A DNA stretch of 42,854 nt, taken from an uncultured Eubacterium sp. (GTDB taxonomy: Bacteria > Bacillota > Clostridia > Lachnospirales > Lachnospiraceae). Shown in pieces: positions 25,943-36,189 of the stretch; position 1 is the first letter of the stretch, and each line of letters starts with the position of its first letter. The stretch lies in contig CAMEJP010000011.1 of the NCBI GenBank assembly GCA_945920185.1, positions 1-42,854 of the forward strand, read 5' to 3'. A program made the position numbers and the translations under genes. Below the pieces are notes generated by a model. That model was not told the DNA's origin. It searched no databases and worked only from the letters and a program-made list of their open reading frames with translations.

Positions 25943-27106
25943 TTAATCGTTTGTCAAATCATAATTCAAAGTATAAAGCTTTATCATGCTCTCTGTTTCA
26001 TCTATAATCTTCTGATTGTGTTCAAGCTGCTCACGAAGCTTCTGACGCCTTACATTAAGTCTGTGCCGTACCTCTACCATCTCACGCTTATCTGCCAGAG
26101 AACGGATCTCATTCTGCCATATATAAGGGTCGTACAGATTAAGGTTCTTCAGCATTGTCATAAGCTTTTCGGTAGCCTCGTTGATTTCACTTGTTGTACG
26201 GCGGTACTTTTCATTTTCCTTTTTGGCTTCAAGGTACATCTCGTAAAGCCTTGAAAGCTCATAGGCACTGTCAACATCATATTTTGCCTTTTTATAATCA
26301 AGCGTGCTGACGGCATTCACATACTTTATTTTAAGCTTATTATGAATGGATATCGCTCTGTTAAGTTTTACTTCCGTAAGTTTAATGTTATACTTTATCT
26401 TCCTTGATATCAGAAATACCGCTGTCACAAGCAGCAGCACGCAAAATATTATTATGAGAAATGCGGTGTCATTGATACCTGCCGGATTAAAAATGCTGCT
26501 TAAAATATACACTGCAAATACAGATATAAGTGCTAGAAATGATATTAAAGTTATCTGTCCCACAAGATTTTGGTCGTGTGACAAATCTTTAGCATCCTGC
26601 CTCAAGCCAAATTTTTCCGCCTCAATGATTTTCATGTCTCTGCTAATCATCTGTATACGCTGCTCGTCATTTGACATATCCACGATAACATCCTTTATCT
26701 CATCTTCATGATGCTGCATGCTGATATATCTTGAATTGGAAATTCTGCCCTCCGTGGTCTGATAAATCTTTCTGTCAACCGTGAGGGTCTGTATGTGCTT
26801 TGCTAGCTTGACAAGCTTATCATGTTCTTCAGTCGGCATTGTGTCAATCAGCTGAATATCTGAAAGATAAGAACTGACAGCCTTATACTCTGCCTTTATT
26901 CCTGCATTCTTCTCTTCAAGCGATGTAACGGTATCTTTAAGAGAAGCCACATATTCCTGTTTTTCATCCGGTTCAAGAGATGCAGCATCCATATAGTTTA
27001 TGCCAAAGCCCTCTGTTTCATCCGGAATATTTTCCACGACAAGATCTTCGTATTCAATTTTAGGGGGAGATTTTTTCTTTTTCCCCAAAAAGCTAAATAT
27101 ATGCAT
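25943..27106 (-). CDS. Coiled-coil membrane protein, part of the rarA-valS unknown cluster
   Basis: 387 residues, not assigned to a named family. A basic N-terminus (GKKKKSPPK) leads to a long charged helical, coiled-coil-like region (about 50-180). Two TM helices close together (about 185-205 and 217-238) form a membrane hairpin. A second long coiled coil (about 245-380) is rich in Lys, Glu and Arg. Both ends should therefore lie in the cytoplasm. It is the fourth gene of the cluster, 42 bases after the helical-repeat protein gene. A scaffold or anchoring role for the Hsp70-like neighbour is inference. Confidence 0.7.
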   Translation of the reverse strand: MHIFSFLGKKKKSPPKIEYEDLVVENIPDETEGFGINYMDAASLEPDEKQEYVASLKDTVTSLEEKNAGIKAEYKAVSSYLSDIQLIDTMPTEEHDKLVKLAKHIQTLTVDRKIYQTTEGRISNSRYISMQHHEDEIKDVIVDMSNDEQRIQMISRDMKIIEAEKFGLRQDAKDLSHDQNLVGQITLISFLALISVFAVYILSSIFNPAGINDTAFLIIIFCVLLLVTAVFLISRKIKYNIKLTEVKLNRAISIHNKLKIKYVNAVSTLDYKKAKYDVDSAYELSRLYEMYLEAKKENEKYRRTTSEINEATEKLMTMLKNLNLYDPYIWQNEIRSLADKREMVEVRHRLNVRRQKLREQLEHNQKIIDETESMIKLYTLNYDLTND

Positions 27107-27148
27107 AATTTTTCACATTCTTTCCGCATTATGGTCAGGTATTTCTGG

Positions 27149-27970
27149 TTAATTGATAAATTCCATGTAATCTTCTTCAAAGCCCTCAATTATCTTTTCC
27201 AACGCTTCGTTGTACTCTTTTACATAACCCGACTCATTAAGGGCAAATGCATTCTTTACAGGCTCATATCCTTCCGAAAACACAGCGTTGTTCATAAGGG
27301 TTTCTATCTCGTGATTGACTACAAACTTATCCTCTGCACTCATCTTCATAAGTTCGTTTCCGTTCTGTTCCATATAAAGAGTCGCCGCTACCAAAGCCTG
27401 CTTTCTGCTTTCCTCATTCTTAGAAAGGTCATACGCCTCCATAAAGCTTGCAAAAGCAGGTTCATACAGAAAAAGCTTCGCATAAGTCACTCCCATATTG
27501 TGATATACATTTGCATAGAATATATCCGTCAGACTGTCATCATGCTTTGATTTAAGTACCATACCGTAATTTTTTAAAGCACTGTGATAGCATCTGTTCT
27601 TAAGAAGATTATCCGCTCTCGCCGCAAGTCTCTCTAGCACATTTTTTGAAGCCATACTGTCAATTATGTCTTTAAGAGCCTCTATCTCGCTAACCGAATA
27701 ATAATCCACATAACGCAGTATACATACTACCATGTCAGACAGTCCTGCACGCCTTTCAATAAGCGTTCTTAAGTTAGAAGCGAGTTTTTCCTCTCCAAGT
27801 TCTTTCACTATGTATTCAATGAGTTCATCACATATCAGGTCAGAGCCTATAAGATAAACATTGTTGTATATATAATAGCAAAGTTCCTCTAATGAGCATA
27901 TACTTTGTCCCATATTCTTTATGACATAAGGTGTTTTAGATTCCTTGGTCTTGCACAATATAAGCCCCAT
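27149..27970 (-). CDS. Helical-repeat (TPR-like) cytoplasmic protein
   Basis: 273 residues, nearly all helical. The segment CYHSALKNYGMVLKSK, then FYANVYHNMGVTYAKLFLYEPAFASFMEAYDLSKN (about 125-190), reads as two TPR units with the usual Gly/Ala/Tyr positions. The N-terminal 100 residues have no motif I recognise. No signal peptide or TM. It sits 17 bases after the Hsp70-like gene, so the two are clearly co-transcribed. TPR proteins commonly bind Hsp70 partners, which suggests a co-chaperone-like role here; this is inference. Confidence 0.7.
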   Translation of the reverse strand: MGLILCKTKESKTPYVIKNMGQSICSLEELCYYIYNNVYLIGSDLICDELIEYIVKELGEEKLASNLRTLIERRAGLSDMVVCILRYVDYYSVSEIEALKDIIDSMASKNVLERLAARADNLLKNRCYHSALKNYGMVLKSKHDDSLTDIFYANVYHNMGVTYAKLFLYEPAFASFMEAYDLSKNEESRKQALVAATLYMEQNGNELMKMSAEDKFVVNHEIETLMNNAVFSEGYEPVKNAFALNESGYVKEYNEALEKIIEGFEEDYMEFIN

Positions 27971-27987
27971 TAGTATCGCCTGCCTTT

Positions 27988-29226
27988 CTAAAATTCTTTG
28001 TATATTATTTTGTCGCAGCCTTTGAAAAATCTTCCAAAGCCTCTGTCTTTTACCGTAACCTTACAGATGCCGTCAGCTTCAAAATCAAAGCCTATACATA
28101 TCTTTGTCGCCTTGTTTGGACGCACAGGAAACTCTTCAAGGCTGATTGTTATTGTTTCTTCTTCCTTCTCACCGTATTTTCTCTTATGAAGCACTATTTC
28201 ACGCTCGCCGTCCATAAAGAAATCATACTTTTTGCGTGCCTTATACCAGTTGGTTCCCGGCTTTACTATTCTAAGTCTTGAAGCCTTACCGCGTTCGGTA
28301 ATGTCAAGATCCAGCTCATACATAAGCTTATCCTTGCAAAACAGCACCCTGTCACTGATTCCTTTTGGATTTTCAAGTTCCAGAGCGGCATAGCATGCAC
28401 CTTTAGAGTATATGTTCTGTCCTATAAAGACTCTTCTCTTATTGCAGATAAACTTTATAAAATCATCATAGCCGCCATCGCCGGCAAATCCTCTTCCTGT
28501 GAGAAACACTGATGAAACCACACGTTTTTCAACCAGCTTTTCGGCAATATCCGTAAGCATATGGTTTACATTGTCCTGCTTTTCCTTAGTGTCAGCATAT
28601 ATGTAAGGAAGCATTTCGCTAAAGTCATTGTCTGTAACGGTTACAAGCTCCGCACCGTTGCCACGCCTGATTCCAAGCATGCTTACCACAAGACCGCTTT
28701 GCCTGTAATCAAATATAGCCACGTCTCCGTACCATATATCCTTGCTTTGGCTCAGTACATAGTACATGTCACTCTCATTGCGGTTGATAAATTCCACCTT
28801 GTTATAATTTATCTGCATCATTTCAAACACACGGCTCAAAGAATCAAGCAGTGCAGCATTAAATTCCTCAAGGCAGACACACACCGATTCAATTTCCCGC
28901 ACATTTCCGGAAAGACTGACTATACCGGAAATATACTTTTCGAGAAGTTCAACAGGCAGAATGCTTACGCCATCAACAAAGAGCGGAGAATTGTCATATA
29001 CTTTATCAATAAGACCGTCGACAACAACGCCTTCACCCAAAAGTTCAAGCCTCTTTGCCTCATCCCCCACATACCACTCATTTGTGCCTTTTTTCTTACA
29101 TATCTGTACAGGTATAATATCCTCGCCGTCACACTCGGATAAAACAGGTGTATCGACAGTGTTTTCTTTTTTGTTATACACGCTAATCTGTGCGTATTGT
29201 TTGCTCAAATCTATTCCAAGTATCAT
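27988..29226 (-). CDS. Divergent Hsp70/actin-fold protein (DUF5716-like)
   Basis: 412 residues. Phosphate-1 motif MILGIDLSKQYAQISVY (Asp6) opens an actin/Hsp70-type ATPase fold. A phosphate-2-like IFDYRQSGLVV and an adenosine-binding SVFLTGRGFAGDG follow, then IYSKGACYAAL where Hsp70 has its Gly-Ala-rich helix. The last 110 residues (TISLEEFPVRPNKATKICIG, ICKVTVKDRGFG) resemble the Hsp70 substrate-binding beta domain without the helical lid. I recall this as DUF5716, unverified. Ribosome site AGAGGT. It lies between two helical-repeat protein genes. Likely cytoplasmic. Confidence 0.75.
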   Translation of the reverse strand: MILGIDLSKQYAQISVYNKKENTVDTPVLSECDGEDIIPVQICKKKGTNEWYVGDEAKRLELLGEGVVVDGLIDKVYDNSPLFVDGVSILPVELLEKYISGIVSLSGNVREIESVCVCLEEFNAALLDSLSRVFEMMQINYNKVEFINRNESDMYYVLSQSKDIWYGDVAIFDYRQSGLVVSMLGIRRGNGAELVTVTDNDFSEMLPYIYADTKEKQDNVNHMLTDIAEKLVEKRVVSSVFLTGRGFAGDGGYDDFIKFICNKRRVFIGQNIYSKGACYAALELENPKGISDRVLFCKDKLMYELDLDITERGKASRLRIVKPGTNWYKARKKYDFFMDGEREIVLHKRKYGEKEEETITISLEEFPVRPNKATKICIGFDFEADGICKVTVKDRGFGRFFKGCDKIIYKEF

Positions 29227-29257
29227 TTCTACCTCTGTTCCAAGCGTTTACTTACGC

Positions 29258-31762
29258 TTAAAGTGGCTTAAACATTTCCTCAGTTATATATTCCCTGACC
29301 GCATATCCGTGAACCAGCTTTCTTGTAGTCATTACATCCTTAAGTTCACAGCTTGCCAGTATATCGTTGATTGCCTCATATCTGCTGTCCGTCTGAGTAG
29401 GGTTTATAGTTCTGTTTACAAGTCTTCTGCTCTCGGTAACATTTTCACTGCCGCGTCTCTGTTCAGTTATATAGTACTGCACAGCCTGACCGTAAAACAA
29501 CACGAAAGGCTTTACGAATATTCCTTCATACACATTTTTCATCTCCTCGACGGTATAACCTTTTCTTCCGTCATCGTTTTCATAGATGTAGTGTATGGTA
29601 ACCTTACTGTCAGGATATGTCCTGTACTCCACATATGATTTGTCAATTACATTGTAAGGCAGCACAATCTTTCCGACAAATTCTTTGTAAAATTCAAAAT
29701 ACATATCATCTGCCACAAGCTCTTCCATAATTTTTCCGGCATTCAAAATCTGCTTATCGTTTAACTCATCAAGCCTTGAATAGTATAAAAGAAGCGCCAT
29801 TTTGCATATAGGCAGAACCTCCATACCATACTGGTACCTGTGTTCTGCTATTTTTAAAATATCCTCGTTTATAAGAGTCTGTCTCACAAAATAATTGTAA
29901 CAGTTATAGCTGATAAAGGCCTCTACAACACGCTCATTTGCGCCATGATTATAGTATTCTTCAAATACTTCATATACATTTTTGTTGTAGACTCTGGTAA
30001 AGAGTGACTGTGCAATAATTCTTTCAGACAAATCGTAAAGGTCGCTGGAGAAGTTTGATGCCGCTCTCCAAAGTTCAAGCATTTCTTCGGTACTCTTATT
30101 GTAATGGCTGATAAGATACGAAAGTACCGTATCATCATACTTTCTATTCCTAAAGCACATATCAGAAAGCTTTTGGATTATGACATCGTCATGTCCCTCT
30201 GCAATAAGCTTTGTGGTAAGCCTGTATATTCTCTTTGCATTATCAGGATATACATTTTTGGTCTTAATGTAATTGTAAGCCCTCTCGTATTCACCGTTGG
30301 ATATAAGTATTTCAAGCAGTTTCACCCTGTATCCTCTAGGGAGGCGCACATCCTTTGCCGCTGCCAGAAGATTATTATACTGACTGTCAATATCAAACGC
30401 GTCATAATAATCGTCTATGAGAAGTTTTATGATATCGGTCTTAAAGCCTGAATCGGCGCATGGATTTTTAAGCACCGCAAAATATACTGCTTTAGCCTCA
30501 TTCTTTACTTCTCTTACAGTCAGATATTTTTCAGCAAAATAGAATGCCACATTCTGGTTATCTTCGTATAACGGATATATACTGTCGAGATAATTTTCTT
30601 CATCAAGAAGCCTTAAAAGCCTGTGCGGTATGTCATTTATATATCGCACATTGTTCACTGTCTCAAATATAAGGACGGCTTCTTTGGTATACATCTGAAC
30701 GTAGGCAATTCCGTCGTTCACAGGATACACAGTCTCGGTATTGCTCTCCCTGTGTTTTACTATAATTCTTGATATATTGTCTGATTCACACACCACCTTA
30801 TATGTAAACAATATCTTAGGAAGCTGCATAATATTATCTTCATTAAGCATATCCTTTGTAAGAACATTGCTGTATATAAGGGCCAGATTATCGCTTATAT
30901 GTCCCAATTTAAGCTGTTCTCTTGCAAAATCAGCAATGATTTTCCTGTAATTTTCAAACATGGCAGGACTGTTAATCCTGTTAAACGTAACATTTGCGTA
31001 TACATATGCCTTAGCCTTATAGTCCACTGAATTGTTATACATAAAGTACAGAAGTATCGGCTTCGGAAGCTCCTCCATCACACCAGTATCAATACACTGT
31101 ATATAGTATTCATAGAGCTTTGTCACCTTAAATTCTTTCATGACGCCGAGGCGGTACCACGGAAAATACTGTGCTCCGATGCATTCTTTTCTTATAAGAA
31201 CCTCACAGAGAGTAAGCAGGATTTCATCATTTTCAAAGGTTTCATAAAGTCCCATCAGTATCTCAATCATAGGACGGGTAATATTCTTCTCGTTCTTAAG
31301 CATACCTGTTATATAATCGGCAGCCTTTTTGTTAAATATCTGATGACGGCATCCGAAACTTATAGCCTGAATTTCAAATTCATCAAGAACACGAAGATAT
31401 CCGGGCGTATCGTTTAATATCATACACGCCTCCAGATACATTATAGGGCTTGTACAGCCTTTATAATACTGTTCTTTAAGCCTTATGAGCTTAAGCGTCT
31501 TGTTTCTGTCATTTTCATCATCAAGATACAAAAGAACCCAGAGAATTTTCCAGTCGTCATACTTTGTCTCGTAATATCCCTTAATCTGCTCCATGGCTTT
31601 TATTGCAAAAAGCCTGTCCTTGTTGAGCATGGACGTAACATAAAGATAGTAACAGTATACAGGCATATTGTTCTCCTTACCTGCCGTCACCTCATCCTTT
31701 ACACTGTCAATAAGCCATTTTGCCTGCGTTTCCTTCTTGTCCGCCAGAAAAATGTGGGCCAT
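29258..31762 (-). pseudogene. Giant helical-repeat protein (DUF5717-like), C-terminal part after in-frame TAG
   Basis: 834 residues in the same reading frame as the N-terminal part that ends at 31823. Only one TAG codon and 20 sense codons separate the two. The region is an alpha-solenoid of many TPR-like helix pairs (for example SECFYKLAMAHIFLADK just before and across the apparent start). It ends in a small domain, KVTIHYIYENDDGRKGYTVEEM, with a C-terminal helix. The ATG at 31762 has no ribosome site and would cut a TPR helix in half, so it is probably not a natural start. Restored, the protein would be about 1182 residues. A nonsense mutation, sequence error or readthrough are all possible. 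Confidence 0.7.
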
Positions 31763-31822
31763 CGCCAGCTTGTAAAAACATTCACTGTCGTCTATTTTCC
31801 TTATGGTTTCTATATGCTTCTT

Positions 31823-32806
31823 CTATTCGTCAATCCATGTGCGAACCGATATCTTTTTGGTTCTGAAACTGATATACTCCTCCACGAGCCTTAATTTTGC
31901 CAGTTTAAGAGTCCTGCGTGACTCCCTGTTCTCAATTCCTGAATTTGAGACAACAACATCACACACTAACTGCTTTCTGTCAGTAGTTATGTATATTCTG
32001 CCAAAATTCTTACCTGCATGAAGCTTCGTGGCATCTATGTGAAATACAAGTTCATAAATATTTCCTATGAAGGAATCTGAATCTATATTGTTAGCTGCAA
32101 GCCTTATAAAATCCTGATCGGCAGAAGCCTTTAACTTCACATATCCCCAGTTATCCTTGGTTATTGTTATCTTATCCTCCAAATCATCCAAGACATTTTC
32201 ATATACCTTAATATCGGTGTCAGCAGTAAGATTTATGGAAGCCTTTTTCTTTGTTGCCACAAGAAATTCCTCTACACCTGTACGTACATCCTTAGAACGG
32301 ATAAGTCCGTCATAAAGGCTTACAAGCCTTGCATCGCTTCCGATAAACGTATCCTTAAATCCGGGTGAAATAAAAAGCTTAAGAGCCTTCTCATACTCTG
32401 TCTGCACATAATTTGCAAAGTGGAACATATTTCTAAGCGGACCTATCTCTGAAGGCACTCCGCCCTGTGATACGCTAAAGCGGTAAGGTATCCTGAATTC
32501 ACCCGCATCACTTACTACCTCAAAGCATCCTTCTATAACCTCACCTGCAAAAAGTCCGACTGCATCCACCTTATACTGGATAAGATTATCTCCTGCCGTA
32601 AAACTTGAGTTGACCACACTTACATACGGATTGTCAGAGTATACTATACCTCTTACGTTCATACCGTCGGTCGTAAAAATGCGCACTTCACCAGTGAAGA
32701 CATCGTCTGCTCTGACAGCCTCATTAATGGATGTTTCTGTAATTTGTATCTCAGGCACTTCGTAATCGTATACGCCTCGTGCCAGACGGTTAATTCTGCT
32801 CTTCAC
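31823..32806 (-). pseudogene. Giant protein (DUF5717-like), N-terminal Ig-like part ending at in-frame TAG
   Basis: 327 residues from a GTG start with GAGG eight bases upstream, 19 bases after the rarA stop. It has two beta-rich, Ig-like stretches (about 20-115, with VFTGEVRIFTTDGMNVRG, and about 190-300, with VKLKASADQDFIRL) separated by a helical part (MFHFANYVQTEYEKAL). A charged helix (KLAKLRLVEEYISFRTKK) follows and should lead into the helical repeats. The frame stops at TAG (31823-31825) after TWIDE and continues open beyond. The N-terminal piece could be made on its own as a stable fragment. The DUF5717 name is from memory. Confidence 0.7.
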
Positions 32807-32825
32807 TGATAATACCTCATAAGCC

Positions 32826-34157
32826 TCAGTCCACGTTTTCCTGTGACTTCAGCATTTCCAAATGTTCTTTTATATTCTTTTCGTATCCTAACTCTCCGGG
32901 CTCATAGAAACGCTCTCCCACAAGCTCGTCAGGAAGATACTGCTGTTTAACGTAATGATTTTTATAATTGTGTGCGTATTTATATGCCGAAGCCTTACCT
33001 GCTTCGCCCTCGCCGTCATAATGATTATTCTTAAGGTGGCGCGGGATTGTTTCCACTTTGGTGGTCTTTACCTTTTCCAAAGCTTTATTTATGGCCGCAT
33101 ACGCACTGTTTGACTTCGGAGCGCAAGCCACATATGTGGCTGCCTGTGACAATATAATCCGTGCTTCCGGCATACCCACTCTCTCGCAGGCAAGACATGC
33201 GCTGACTGCCACATTTAACGCCATAGGGTCTGCATTTCCCACATCCTCGCTCGCACATATCATAATGCGTCTTGCTATAAATTTGATATCTTCACCGGCA
33301 TATAACATTCTTGCAAGATAATATACCGCAGCATCAGGGTCGGAACCTCTCATGCTCTTTATAAAAGCCGATATGGTATCGTAATGATTATCTCCGTCCT
33401 TGTCATACTTTATGACCCTTCTCTGTATGCACTCAGATGCAACGTTTATATCTATATGTATCCTGCCGTCGGAAGCTCTTTCAGTTGTGGTGACGGCAAG
33501 TTCTATGGCATTGAGTGCATTTCTTGCATCGCCCTCTGACATATCGGCAATAAACTCAGCAGCCTCGTCTGTTATGTCTGCGTTAAAAGCACCCATTCCC
33601 TTCTCTTTATCATACACGGCTCTTTCAATCAGGGTTTTTACATTTTCCTTTGAAAGCGGTTTAAGTTCAAATACAATGGAACGTGAAAGAAGCGCACTGT
33701 TGACTTCAAAATAAGGATTCTCAGTGGTGGCTCCGATAAGCACAATGGTTCCGTCCTCAACATACGGAAGAAGAAAATCCTGCTGGCTCTTATTAAATCT
33801 GTGTATCTCATCGACAAAAAGAATAGTCTTTCTTCCGTACATACCCAGATTAGTCTTAGCTTCGTTCACTACCTCCTCCATATCCTTTTTACCGGCAATG
33901 GTAGCATTTATCTGTCTGAACTCTGCCTTAGTAGTGTTGGCTATAACCTTGGCAAGAGTAGTCTTTCCCGTTCCGGGAGGCCCGTAAAATATAACAGAGT
34001 TAAGCTTATCAGACTTTATTGCCCTGTAAAGAAGCTTGTCCTTCCCGATAATGTGCTCCTGTCCCACCATTTCATCAAGAGTATCCGGTCTTAGGCGCAT
34101 GGCAAGCGGCGACTCCTTCTTGCTGTTCTGTTCTCTCATAAATTCAAATAAATCCAT
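32826..34157 (-). CDS. rarA: Replication-associated recombination protein A (RarA/MgsA AAA+ ATPase)
   Basis: 443 residues. Clamp-loader-like AAA+ ATPase that acts at stalled replication forks. It has the N-terminal PLAMRLRPDTLDEMVGQEHI, Walker A FYGPPGTGKTTLAK, Walker B ILFVDEIHRFNKSQQD, sensor 1 GATTENPYFEVN, arginine-finger region SALLSRS and the C-terminal tetramerisation domain ending in QQYLPDELVG...FYEPGELGYE. The ATG at 34157 has GGAG six bases upstream; the 16 residues before it are unsupported. It is the first gene of the long minus-strand run to 22616. Confidence 0.95.
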   Translation of the reverse strand: MDLFEFMREQNSKKESPLAMRLRPDTLDEMVGQEHIIGKDKLLYRAIKSDKLNSVIFYGPPGTGKTTLAKVIANTTKAEFRQINATIAGKKDMEEVVNEAKTNLGMYGRKTILFVDEIHRFNKSQQDFLLPYVEDGTIVLIGATTENPYFEVNSALLSRSIVFELKPLSKENVKTLIERAVYDKEKGMGAFNADITDEAAEFIADMSEGDARNALNAIELAVTTTERASDGRIHIDINVASECIQRRVIKYDKDGDNHYDTISAFIKSMRGSDPDAAVYYLARMLYAGEDIKFIARRIMICASEDVGNADPMALNVAVSACLACERVGMPEARIILSQAATYVACAPKSNSAYAAINKALEKVKTTKVETIPRHLKNNHYDGEGEAGKASAYKYAHNYKNHYVKQQYLPDELVGERFYEPGELGYEKNIKEHLEMLKSQENVD

Positions 34158-34439
34158 AGCTTCTCCATTCTGAAATAACGGTGGAGTATTCAGCAATATT
34201 CTCACTTTTTGGTGAGGACATATTCCACTAGGATATATTTTACCATTACTTGAAGAAAATTTCCACCTCTATTAATCGTATTTTTATAATATTTCAATCT
34301 TATATATTGCAATAATCCCAGACATCTGTAAAATATATTTATACGGGATTGTAAACGAATAATCAGTCCTGTTTTTGACCACAATCTTAAAAATAATTGA
34401 TGTGTGCCTGATACACGCACTACGGAAGGCGAGGAAAAT

Positions 34440-35435
34440 ATGCCCGGACTTATTACACATTACCTTTTGGGAAAAGATGTGCTTGGATATATATACGATG
34501 ACAAGATAAAAAGTACCATTTTGCGACACAAGGATGCTTACAATCTGGGACTTCAGGGACCGGATTTCTTTTTTTACGACATCTCACATAGCATGAAATC
34601 CAAAGGTTTTAACTATGGTCGTCTTATACACACAAATCATACCGGAGTATTTTTTCAGCATATGCTTAAAGGTGCTTCACTTTTGTCGGAGAAAAAAAGA
34701 GAAACTGCGCTGGCATATATTTACGGCTTTTTATGCCATTTTGCGATGGACTGCACCGCACATCCATATATAATGTATATGGCATGCTTTAAAACCGAAA
34801 ACAAGCATGAAAGACAGCTTTCATCTACATCACATACTTATTTTGAAACGGCTATCGACACTGAAATGCTTCTCATAAAGCGCGGTCTTACCCCAAACAA
34901 ATTAAGACGTCAGGACCTTATCGACGTGAGTGAGGATGAGCTTAAAGTAATATCTCACATCTTTGCTTACGCTTTTAACAAAACATTTCACCAGCACACC
35001 ACCGCACAGCAGATACTCAATTCGATACACAACTGCTATCTTACAAATCTGGTGCTTCAGGACGATAAGCATATAAAGATAAGCCTTTTTGAAAAAATCG
35101 AAAAATCTTTTCTGGGATATTCCCTTGTTACGGGAATAATGTATTACAAAAATGCAAGGATAAAGTGGGATGTACTCAACAGAATGAATGACGTATGGTG
35201 TCTGCCGTGGGATGATACCGCAAAAAGTTCAGCTTCATTCATTGATTTATATGACGATGCTGCCCTCCTTGCATCTAAACTTATCAATGACGCCGATTCA
35301 ATCATAAACTGGGGAATCAAGCCTGACGATTTTCTTGACCGCATAGGAAACCGTTCCTATATTACGGGCGTAAACTGCGAAAAACAGCTTTTTATGAAAC
35401 ATTTCCGCTCTGAGACTAAGGATATCGTCTGCTGA
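34440..35435 (+). CDS. Zinc-dependent phospholipase C family protein
   Basis: About 331 residues. The N-terminal half matches the Zn_dep_PLPC fold (PF00882, by memory): THYLLGKDVL, LGLQGPDFFFYD, the IHTNHTGVFFQHML segment and the FLCHFAMDCTAHPYI motif supply the likely His and Asp zinc ligands. No signal peptide is seen, so it is probably cytoplasmic, unlike secreted clostridial alpha-toxin. Such proteins are common in Clostridia and their substrates are unknown. The ATG at 34440 has GAGG five bases upstream; the GTG at 34404 is not supported. It converges on the deacetylase gene (20-base gap). The gap 34158-34439 is AT-rich with no gene. Confidence 0.82.
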   Translation: MPGLITHYLLGKDVLGYIYDDKIKSTILRHKDAYNLGLQGPDFFFYDISHSMKSKGFNYGRLIHTNHTGVFFQHMLKGASLLSEKKRETALAYIYGFLCHFAMDCTAHPYIMYMACFKTENKHERQLSSTSHTYFETAIDTEMLLIKRGLTPNKLRRQDLIDVSEDELKVISHIFAYAFNKTFHQHTTAQQILNSIHNCYLTNLVLQDDKHIKISLFEKIEKSFLGYSLVTGIMYYKNARIKWDVLNRMNDVWCLPWDDTAKSSASFIDLYDDAALLASKLINDADSIINWGIKPDDFLDRIGNRSYITGVNCEKQLFMKHFRSETKDIVC

Positions 35436-35455
35436 CAAATGAATTTTCACTTGAT

Positions 35456-36121
35456 TTACTCTATAATCAGCTCATCAGCAGTCACAAAAACATATCCCAT
35501 TGCCTGAAGTTCGTCTACAATTCTAAGTGCCGCACTTACAGAGGTCTTGTAAACATCATGCATAAGGATAATATCTCCGCTCTTTACATTCTTTACTACA
35601 TTTTTTACTATGCAGTCTGCATTTTGCGAGCACCAGTCGTTAGTGTCATAGCTCCAAAGTATAGGCGTAAGTGACACATCCCAAAGTACCCTCTCATCTA
35701 TTATTCCGTACGGAGGTCTTATAAATGTGACCTCTTCTCCCGTTATCCGAGAAATAGCCTCATTTGTCCTGGAAATCTCACTGATAATCGCATCGTCGCT
35801 CATTCCCACCAGCTTCACATGGCTATATGTGTGATTGCCTATAAGATGACCCTCATCATACATTCGCTTTACTATTTCCTCATTTCCCTCTATATTTTCT
35901 CCCACAAGAAAAAAGGTGGCTCTTACACCTCTTTCCTTCAGTCCGTCCAAAAGCTCATTTGTATATAGCCTGCTGGGACCGTCGTCAAAGGTTAAAGCTA
36001 CCACCTTTTCATAATATATTACCTTGTCCGATACTTTTGAAGTCCGGCTTACCATGCCTGAAGCCGTAAGCATTGAAAATATTATTATAACACATACAAA
36101 AGCTATCTTAGTATAACGCAT
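35456..36121 (-). CDS. Polysaccharide deacetylase (NodB domain), membrane-anchored or secreted
   Basis: 221 residues. An N-terminal hydrophobic segment (about 7-24, AFVCVIIIFSMLTASGMV) is a signal peptide or anchor. The NodB core has LTFDDGPS (metal Asp and catalytic base), HTYSH (two metal His), RPPYG and the closing MHDVYKT His. It probably removes N-acetyl groups from peptidoglycan or another surface glycan. The spacing of the motifs recalls the PdaA/PdaB sporulation deacetylases, but this is not decisive. The ATG at 36121 is used; a GTG two codons upstream is possible. It has its own promoter. Confidence 0.88.
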   Translation of the reverse strand: MRYTKIAFVCVIIIFSMLTASGMVSRTSKVSDKVIYYEKVVALTFDDGPSRLYTNELLDGLKERGVRATFFLVGENIEGNEEIVKRMYDEGHLIGNHTYSHVKLVGMSDDAIISEISRTNEAISRITGEEVTFIRPPYGIIDERVLWDVSLTPILWSYDTNDWCSQNADCIVKNVVKNVKSGDIILMHDVYKTSVSAALRIVDELQAMGYVFVTADELIIE

Positions 36122-36141
36122 ACACACAATTCCGTTTTTTT

Positions 36142-36170
36142 ATTATAATATGACTTCAACGCTTTGTGTA
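36142..36170 (-). promoter_or_regulatory. Putative sigma-A promoter of the deacetylase gene
   Basis: On the minus strand, TACACA (36165-36170), a 17-base spacer and a perfect TATAAT (36142-36147), in the 68-base gap after clpB. Confidence 0.5.
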
Positions 36171-36189
36171 TACCCTGAAATATTGCATA

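Noticed and set aside
29258..32806. TAG recoded as an amino acid (for example pyrrolysine) in this organism
   Set aside because: TAG ends many intact genes here, including ones followed directly by a terminator (12322-12324) or by the next gene's ribosome site, so it acts as a stop.
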